A DNA stretch of 64,000 nucleotides from Kitasatospora sp. Root107. GTDB taxonomy: Bacteria > Actinomycetota > Actinomycetes > Streptomycetales > Streptomycetaceae. The translations under genes were made by a program, and so were the position numbers. The stretch is from NCBI RefSeq assembly GCF_001424875.1, contig NZ_LMCT01000067.1, positions 368,880 through 432,879 of the forward strand, read 5' to 3'. Below are positions 58,678 to 64,000 of this stretch, piece after piece (within the stretch, counting starts at the first letter, position 1; every line of letters begins with the position of its first letter). Below the pieces are notes generated by a model, which did not search any database, was not told where the DNA came from, and saw nothing but the letters and a program-made list of their open reading frames with translations.

Positions 58678-60129
58678 ATGCCGCGTCAACAGCTGAGGAT
58701 CAGGGCCGCCGACACCGCTCGGATCAACCGCGAGCTGGCGGAGCTGCGGGAGGGGCTCGGGCTGCGGGCCGACTGGCCCGCCGAGGTCTCGGCCGAGGCG
58801 GAGCGGACGGCCGGGGTGCCGAGACTGCCGGAGTTCGACGCCACCGACCTGGCCCTGTTCACCCTGGACCCGCCAGGTTCGACGGACCTGGACCAGGCGA
58901 TGAGCCTCAGCCGCCGGGGGAGCGGCTACCGGGTGCACTACGCGATCGCCGACGTGGCCGCCTTCGTCCAGCCCGACGGGGCGATCGACACCGAGGCCCG
59001 GCGCCGGGTGCAGACCCTCTATTTCCCCGACACCCGCATCCCGCTGCACCCGCCCCGGCTCTCCGAGGCCGCCGCCAGCCTGCTGCCCGGTGAGCTGCGC
59101 CCCTCGCTGCTCTGGCAGCTCGACCTGGACGCCGACGGGGCGGTCCTGCTGGCCGACGTCCGCCGGGCGCTGGTCCGGTCCCGCCGCAGGCTCGACTACG
59201 AGGGCGTGCAGGGCGCGATCGACTCCGGCGGGGCCGACGAACAGCTCCGGCTGCTGGCCGAGATCGGCCGGCTGCGGGAGGCCAGGGAGGCGGACCGAGG
59301 GGGCGTCAGCCTGCCGATCCCCGAGCAGGAGGTGGAGCCGGTGGACGGCGGCTACCGACTGGCGTACCGGGCACCGCGCCCCGCCGACGGCTGGAACGCC
59401 CAGATCTCGCTGCTCACCGGCATGGCCGCAGCCGAGCTGATGCTGGACGCCGGGGTCGGCCTGCTGCGCACCCTGCCCGCCGCCCCCTCGGCGGCATACG
59501 ACCGTCTTCGGCGCAGTGCGACGGCGCTGGAGGTGGACTGGCCGCAGGGCACCCCGTACCCCGACTTGATCCGCTCGCTCGACCCGGGCCGGTCCAACCA
59601 CGCCGCCTTCCTGAAGGAGTGCGCCGGGCTGCTGCGCGGCGCCGGGTACCACGCCTTCGACACCGCCCAGGGGGTCGCGCCGCCCGCCGACCCCGGGCAC
59701 GCCGCGCTGGCAGCCCCGTACGCGCACTGCACCGCGCCGCTGCGCCGGCTGGCCGACCGGTACGCGCAGGAGATCTGCGTGGCGATCGCCGGTGGCACCG
59801 ACATCCCGCACTGGGTGAGCGAGCAACTGCTCGGCGTCCCGGCCCTGATGGCGACCGGTGACCGCCGGGCCCACGAGGTGGAACGGGCCTGCGTCGACCT
59901 GGTCGAGGCCGAGCTGCTGCGCGGCCGGGAGGGCGAACGGTTCGACGCGGTGGTGATCGACATCGACGAACGGCGGCCCGCCAGTGGCACCGTCCAGCTC
60001 CGGGAGCCGGCCGTGGTCGCCAGGTGCGAGGCGGACGGGGCTGCTGAGCTGCCGCTCGGCGAGCGGATCAAGGTCAGACTCACCCTCGCCGATCCGGCCA
60101 CCCGGACCGTCCGCTTCGCCGTCGCCTGA
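58678..60129 (+). CDS. RNB domain ribonuclease
   Basis: A 483-residue RNase II-type protein. The RNB catalytic block FTLDPPGSTDLDQAMSLSRR (about residue 60-80) contains the metal-binding aspartates, followed by YRVHYAIADVAAFVQPDGAI, TLYFPDTRIPLHPPRLSEAA and, near the C-terminus, YAHCTAPLRRLADRY. The usual N-terminal cold-shock domains are very short or missing, as in other actinobacterial members. The open frame continues far upstream but lacks similarity there, so I start at the ATG giving MPRQQLRI. The next gene overlaps the stop (TGATG). Confidence 0.93.
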   Translation: MPRQQLRIRAADTARINRELAELREGLGLRADWPAEVSAEAERTAGVPRLPEFDATDLALFTLDPPGSTDLDQAMSLSRRGSGYRVHYAIADVAAFVQPDGAIDTEARRRVQTLYFPDTRIPLHPPRLSEAAASLLPGELRPSLLWQLDLDADGAVLLADVRRALVRSRRRLDYEGVQGAIDSGGADEQLRLLAEIGRLREAREADRGGVSLPIPEQEVEPVDGGYRLAYRAPRPADGWNAQISLLTGMAAAELMLDAGVGLLRTLPAAPSAAYDRLRRSATALEVDWPQGTPYPDLIRSLDPGRSNHAAFLKECAGLLRGAGYHAFDTAQGVAPPADPGHAALAAPYAHCTAPLRRLADRYAQEICVAIAGGTDIPHWVSEQLLGVPALMATGDRRAHEVERACVDLVEAELLRGREGERFDAVVIDIDERRPASGTVQLREPAVVARCEADGAAELPLGERIKVRLTLADPATRTVRFAVA

Positions 60130-61592
60130 TGGGTGCTCAGGGGGAGCTGGACCGCCGTGGGCGGCTGCTGGTGTTGGGCATCTGCTGCCTGAGCCTGTTC
60201 ATCGTCGGGCTGGACAACACGGTGGTGAACATCGCGCTGCCCGCCATCCAGAGCGAGTTCGACGCGTCCGCCTCCGGTCTCCAGTGGATCATCGACGCCT
60301 ACACCCTGGTGCTCGCCTCGCTGCTGATGCTCTCCGGCTCGGTCGCCGACCGGATCGGGCGGCGCCGGGTGTTCCGGGCCGGGCTGCTGATCTTCGTGCT
60401 CGGCTCGCTGCTGTGCAGCCTGGCGCCCTCGCTGGAGTGGCTGGTGGCGTTCCGCGCGGTCCAGGCGGTGGGCGGCTCGATGCTCAACCCGGTGGCCATG
60501 TCGATCATCACCAACACCTTCACCGACCCGCGCGAACGGGCCCAGGCGATCGGCGTCTGGGGCGGTGTGGTCGGCATCAGCATGGCGCTCGGCCCGCTGG
60601 TCGGCGGCTTCCTGGTGGACAGCGCGGGCTGGCCGTCGATCTTCCTGATCAACGTCCCGATCGGCCTGATCGCCTGTCTGCTGACCTTCCGTCACGTCCC
60701 CGAGTCCCGGGCGCCGAAGCCCCGGCGGCTGGACCCGGTCGGGCAGCTGCTGATGGTGCTGCTGCTCGGTGCCGGCACCGCCGTGATCATCGAGGGCCCG
60801 GGGCAGGGCTGGACCTCGCCGCTGATCCTCACCTTGGCGTCGGTCGCTGTGGTTTCTCTGCTCGTACTGCCCTGGTGGGAGCGGCGGGTGCCCGAACCGC
60901 TGATCGACCTGCGGTTCTTCCGCAGCGCCCCGTTCACCGGCGCCACCGTCACGGCGGTCTGCGCGTTCGCCGCACTCGGCGGCTTCCTCTTCGTCAACAC
61001 CCTCTACCTGCAGAACGTCCGTGGCTACAGCCCGGTCGAGGCCGGGCTCTGGACCCTCCCGATGGCCGGACTGATGCTGGTCGCCGCCCCGTTCTCCGGC
61101 CGGATCGTCGGCCGGTACGGGCCCCGGTACCCGCTGCTCGGCGCGGGCGCGGCGCTGGCCGCCAGCGGGCTGCTGCTCACCCGGCTCGAAGCCGACTCGT
61201 CCGCCGGCCTGCTGCTCGCCGCGTACGCGCTGTTCGGTCTCGGCTTCGGCCTGGTCAACGCCCCGATCACGAACGCCGCCGTCTCCGGCATGCCGCTCGC
61301 CCAGGCCGGGGTGGCCGCTGCCGTCGCCTCGACCAGCCGTCAGATCGGGCAGTCGCTCGGCGTCGCGGTGATCGGCACCGTGGTGACCACCGCCGTCACC
61401 GCCACCGTCGGGCTCCCGGCTGCCAGCCACGCGGGCTGGTGGATCATCACGGGCCTCGGCCTGACCATCCTGCTGCTCGGCTGGGTCACCACCACCCCGT
61501 GGGCGGTCGGCACCGCCGCCCGGGTGGCCGCCCGGCTCAACCCGGGCGGCCGGCTGGACGGGGCGGTTTCCCCTACGGTGCGGTCGGGGTGA
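60129..61592 (+). CDS. DHA2-type MFS transporter (14-helix)
   Basis: A 487-residue pump. Signatures: FIVGLDNTVVNIALPAIQSE in helix 1 (DHA2), SGSVADRIGRRRVFRAGL in loop 2-3, and AFRAVQAVGGSMLNPVAMSI. Multidrug-efflux type; substrate unknown. It is start/stop-coupled to the RNB nuclease. Its last codons (SPTVRSG) lie in the first copy of a 36-bp tandem duplication that derives from the 3' end of the converging P450 gene. Confidence 0.93.
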   Translation: MGAQGELDRRGRLLVLGICCLSLFIVGLDNTVVNIALPAIQSEFDASASGLQWIIDAYTLVLASLLMLSGSVADRIGRRRVFRAGLLIFVLGSLLCSLAPSLEWLVAFRAVQAVGGSMLNPVAMSIITNTFTDPRERAQAIGVWGGVVGISMALGPLVGGFLVDSAGWPSIFLINVPIGLIACLLTFRHVPESRAPKPRRLDPVGQLLMVLLLGAGTAVIIEGPGQGWTSPLILTLASVAVVSLLVLPWWERRVPEPLIDLRFFRSAPFTGATVTAVCAFAALGGFLFVNTLYLQNVRGYSPVEAGLWTLPMAGLMLVAAPFSGRIVGRYGPRYPLLGAGAALAASGLLLTRLEADSSAGLLLAAYALFGLGFGLVNAPITNAAVSGMPLAQAGVAAAVASTSRQIGQSLGVAVIGTVVTTAVTATVGLPAASHAGWWIITGLGLTILLLGWVTTTPWAVGTAARVAARLNPGGRLDGAVSPTVRSG

Positions 61593-61642
61593 AGCGCACC
61601 GGCAGGCTTTACGGTGCGGTCGGGGTGAAGCGCACCGGCAGG
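61574..61642. repeat. 36-bp-period tandem duplication at convergent gene ends
   Basis: The 33-bp unit beginning TACGGTGCGGTCGGGGTGAA occurs at 61574-61606 and again at 61610-61642 without a mismatch. The right copy encodes the P450 C-terminus and its TAA; the left copy holds the MFS stop. Confidence 0.95.
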
Positions 61643-62829
61643 GCGGCCGGGCCGCGGGTGAACACGCCCTGTTCGGGCGGGAGTTCGACGTCCCGCGGTT
61701 CGAGCTCGGGCAGGGCGTCCAGCAGTAGGTTGGCGCCCACCTCCACCTCGGCCCTGGCCAGCAGTGCCCCGACGCAGAAGTGCCGGCCGAGCGCGAAGGA
61801 GAGGTGGTCGGCGGCGGCCGAGAAGGCGGTGGTCGCCGAGAGATCGGTCCGGAAGACGTCAAAGGTGTCGGGGTCGGCGAACCGCCGGTCGTCCCGGTTG
61901 GCCGAGGCGAGCAGCGCGGTCACCACACTGCCCGCCGGGATGGTCCCGCCCGCGATGGCCACGTCCTCGGTCGGGGTGCGCATGATCATGTGGACCGGCG
62001 GGGTGAACCGCAGCGTCTCGGCGAGGGCCATCGGGATCAGGTCGCGGTCCGCCCTGACGGCGGCGAACTGCTCCGGGCGGGCCAGCAGATTGCGGAACAT
62101 GCCGCCGATCGCCTTGTCGGTGGTCTCGCCCCCGGCGGTCAGCAGCAGACTGCAGAACGCCTTGACCTCCTCGTCGGTCATCCGGGTGCCGTCGACCTCC
62201 GCCTCGCAGAGCGTGGACAGCAGGTCGTCGCCGGGGTGGGCCCGGCGCTCCTGGATGATCGGAATCAGGTAGGCGGCGAGCTCGTCGTGCGCCCGCAGCC
62301 CGGCGGCGGCCACCTCCGGGTCCCGGCTCAGGTTGGCGGCGAAGGCGACGAAGGTGCTGTACCAGGCGTGGAAGCGGTCGTGCTCCCGCTTGTCCAGGCC
62401 GAGCATCTCCACGATGACGTTCACCGGGAAGTGGGTGGCGAAGTCGTGCACCAGATCGGCCGAACCGGTCTGGCGGAACCCGTCCACCAGTTCGCGGGCG
62501 TTCCGCTCGATCATCGGCATGAACCTGTCCCGGAGTGAGTTGCCCCGGAAGGCGGGCACCACCAGTGCGCGGTGCACCACGTGCTCGCGGCCGCTCATCT
62601 GGAGGATCGTCCGGCCGTGCACCGGCTCGGCCTGCCAGATGTAGTTGTCACTGCTGAACACCGGTTCGCGGACGGCTCGTTGGACGTCCTGGTGGCGGGA
62701 GAGCAGATAGCTCCCGGTGCCCTCGTGCCAGAGCAGCGGGTAGTCGTCGCGCAGGACGCGATAGGTGGCGTACGGGTCCCGAGCGAAGTCGGGCGAGAGT
62801 ATGTCGGGGGCCTGTCCGGATCTGGTCAT
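61609..62829 (-). CDS. Cytochrome P450
   Basis: A 406-residue bacterial class I P450. I-helix oxygen motif LLLTAGGETTDKAI, ExxR in LAETLRF, heme loop FALGRHFCVGALLARAE with the thiolate cysteine. Substrate-recognition regions do not point to a particular compound. No ferredoxin gene follows. The ATG giving MTRSGQAPD has GGAG upstream; a longer frame in front is non-coding. It ends inside the tandem duplication at 61574-61642. Confidence 0.95.
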   Translation of the reverse strand: MTRSGQAPDILSPDFARDPYATYRVLRDDYPLLWHEGTGSYLLSRHQDVQRAVREPVFSSDNYIWQAEPVHGRTILQMSGREHVVHRALVVPAFRGNSLRDRFMPMIERNARELVDGFRQTGSADLVHDFATHFPVNVIVEMLGLDKREHDRFHAWYSTFVAFAANLSRDPEVAAAGLRAHDELAAYLIPIIQERRAHPGDDLLSTLCEAEVDGTRMTDEEVKAFCSLLLTAGGETTDKAIGGMFRNLLARPEQFAAVRADRDLIPMALAETLRFTPPVHMIMRTPTEDVAIAGGTIPAGSVVTALLASANRDDRRFADPDTFDVFRTDLSATTAFSAAADHLSFALGRHFCVGALLARAEVEVGANLLLDALPELEPRDVELPPEQGVFTRGPAALPVRFTPTAP

Positions 62830-63007
62830 GACGCTCCGTCCGTGGCAGTACGGTGACGGGCTGGCTCGGCAGGCTGCCCACGCTAGCGAGGGTGCGCCGC
62901 CGGGCGGTCGGCGCCCGCAGGGGAGCACCGGTGCACCTGACGGCGCGTGGACGTACCGAGCCTGTCCCGAGCGCAGTCCCCGAGCGGCTACGATGACCAG
63001 TACGGCG

Positions 63008-63410
63008 GACGAGCCGGCCGGGCGGTCGCGTCGGGTCCCTTCGGGGGCTCGCCGAGGAACGTCCGGGCTCCACAGAGCAGGGTGGTGGGTAACGCCCACC
63101 CGGGGTGACCCGCGGGACAGTGCCACAGAGAACAGACCGCCTCCGGCCTCGGCCGGAGGTAAGGGTGAAACGGTGGTGTAAGAGACCACCAGCGACCGAG
63201 GTGACTCGGTCGGCTTGGTAAACCCCACCTGGAGCAAGGTCAAGATCGGCGCCTTCGGGCGCCGTGCGCGGATGCATGAGGGCTGCTCGCCCGAGTCCGC
63301 GGGTAGACCGCACGAGGCTGTCGGCAACGGCAGCCCTAGATGGATGGCCGCCTCCCCGGGCCGCGCAAGCACCCCGGGAGACAGAACCCGGCGTACAGGC
63401 CGCGCTCGTC
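63008..63410 (+). ncRNA. rnpB: RNase P RNA, bacterial class A
   Basis: Conserved core elements in order: GAGGAACGTCCGGGCTCCAC (P3-P4, 63054-63073), GGGTGACCCGCGGGACAGTG then CCACAGAGA (CR II/III), GTAAGGGTGAAACGGTGGTG then TAAGAGACCACC (about 63160-63190) and the 3' part AGATGGATGGCCG with ACAGAACCCGGCGTACAGGC (about 63337-63400). The ends pair as P1: GACGAGC (63008-63014) with GCTCGTC (63404-63410). A -10-like TACGAT lies at 62989-62994. Together with the protein RnpA it matures tRNA 5' ends. Confidence 0.95.
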
Positions 63411-63430
63411 CGTCGCTTGGCCAAGAAAGG

Positions 63431-63462
63431 CCCCCTGATCAGCATTCTTGCTGGTCGGGGGG
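63431..63462 (+). terminator. rnpB terminator
   Basis: CCCCCTGATCAGC (63431-63443) pairs with GCTGGTCGGGGGG (63450-63462), 13 bp with two wobbles and a 6-nt loop, 20 bp after the RNase P RNA. Confidence 0.85.
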
Positions 63463-63503
63463 CTTCTCGGTGGCCTCGCGGGTCCGCGCTGTCGAGCTCG
63501 AGC

Positions 63504-64000
63504 TCAACCGGACGGCGTGGCCGAGGACCGCACACCCATCCACTGCTCGGCGCCCCACTTCTCGAACAGCTTCACCTCGGTGAACCCCAGCTTCGCCGCA
63601 AGGCGCATCGAGCGGCCGTTGGCGGTCTGGGTGTAGAGCACCACCGGCTCGCCGGGAAGCGCCTCGGCGAACCAGTCGAGCGCCGCCGCACACGCCTCGG
63701 CGGCGTACCCGCGTCCCCAGGCCTCGGGCAGGAAGAGGTAGCCGAGTTCAGCCTTCCGGGCCTCCGGATCGACCTGACCCCGAGGCTCCGCGTCGCGGTG
63801 GTTGAGCTCGATGGTGCCGATCATCGCTCCGTCGAGCTCGATCACGAACAGGCCGGGGCGCTTCTCGGGTGTCTCAGGCAACGCGCGCTCGAGCTCATCC
63901 CGCGCCCGAGGGCCGCCCAGGTAGGCGTTCACCTCCGGCGAGGCGAACAGCTCGACGAAAGCCGCACGGTCCCGAGCCTCGGACTCGCGGAGCACGAGCC
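63504..64000 (-). CDS. GNAT family N-acetyltransferase (RimJ type), N-terminus beyond the window
   Basis: About 165 residues are visible; the frame is open to the edge, where LVLRESEARDRAAFVELFAS matches the usual start of RimJ/RimL-type GNATs, so a few residues are missing. The acetyl-CoA site is GYLFLPEAWGRGYAAEACAA, followed by YTQTANGRSMRLAAKLGFTE. The acceptor is unknown. Downstream of rnpB and convergent with it. Confidence 0.9.
   Translation of the reverse strand, partial: LVLRESEARDRAAFVELFASPEVNAYLGGPRARDELERALPETPEKRPGLFVIELDGAMIGTIELNHRDAEPRGQVDPEARKAELGYLFLPEAWGRGYAAEACAAALDWFAEALPGEPVVLYTQTANGRSMRLAAKLGFTEVKLFEKWGAEQWMGVRSSATPSG

Noticed and set aside
59352..61862. 836-codon minus-strand open frame opposite the RNB nuclease and MFS genes
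   Set aside because: Antisense artefact; no domain similarity and both plus-strand genes are well supported.

Overview
The window is very GC-rich, with third-position G/C bias, many 4-bp ATGA/GTGA gene overlaps, frequent GTG/TTG starts, and Streptomyces-type regulatory sites (DasR-like, iron-box-like). This indicates an actinomycete of the Streptomycetaceae (Streptomyces or Kitasatospora). Most of it is ordinary chromosomal gene content with a few specialised islands.

Layout. 1-2.0 kb: kynurenine-pathway pair (kynU, cut by the window edge, and kynA) with a divergent Lrp-type regulator. 2.6-8.4 kb: two divergent three-gene operons (sugar-acid kinase, IclR regulator and RidA against a PLP ammonia-lyase, an N-acyl-D-amino acid deacylase and a KDPG aldolase). 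Together they look like a route from N-acetyl-D-glucosaminate to pyruvate and glyceraldehyde-3-phosphate; the shared promoter carries a DasR-like site and an IclR-type inverted repeat. 8.4-14.2 kb: miscellaneous genes (barstar, DoxX, NlpC/P60 hydrolase, BlaI/M56 pair, lipoprotein, decayed Uma2 gene). 14.3-16.4 kb: secreted GH18 chitinase with its own DasR-like site. 16.4-28.4 kb: MarR/MFS pair, covalent-flavin oxidase, protein O-mannosyltransferase, UPF0014 permease, yybP-ykoY (Mn2+) riboswitch with a TMEM165/GDT1-family gene, an MFS pump with a fused winged-helix-like tail, and an iron-box membrane protein. 28.6 kb: a heme-degrading monooxygenase.

29.0-34.8 kb: a cobalamin riboswitch drives a five-gene operon (secreted alpha/alpha-barrel protein, second secreted anchored protein, ECF T, fused ECF ATPases, ECF S component), which I read as B12 capture and import. 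35.0-45.4 kb: SGNH hydrolase, a broken KstR-like regulator, a glycosyltransferase/methyltransferase/alpha-barrel cassette, cell-wall amidase and neighbours, alcohol dehydrogenase.

45.5-54.0 kb: a complete class IV lanthipeptide locus on the minus strand: LanL synthetase with zinc ligands, prolyl-oligopeptidase-type protease, a 44-residue precursor (49024-49158), a strong hairpin, and a heterodimeric ABC exporter. The precursor core is an unusual ladder of Cys-x2/3-Thr units.

54.4-64 kb: housekeeping genes (Nif3-like protein, zinc-ribbon coiled coil, RNase HI/phosphatase fusion, DinB, YaaA, RNB nuclease), an MFS pump convergent with a cytochrome P450 across a 36-bp tandem duplication, the RNase P RNA gene, and a GNAT gene cut by the window edge.
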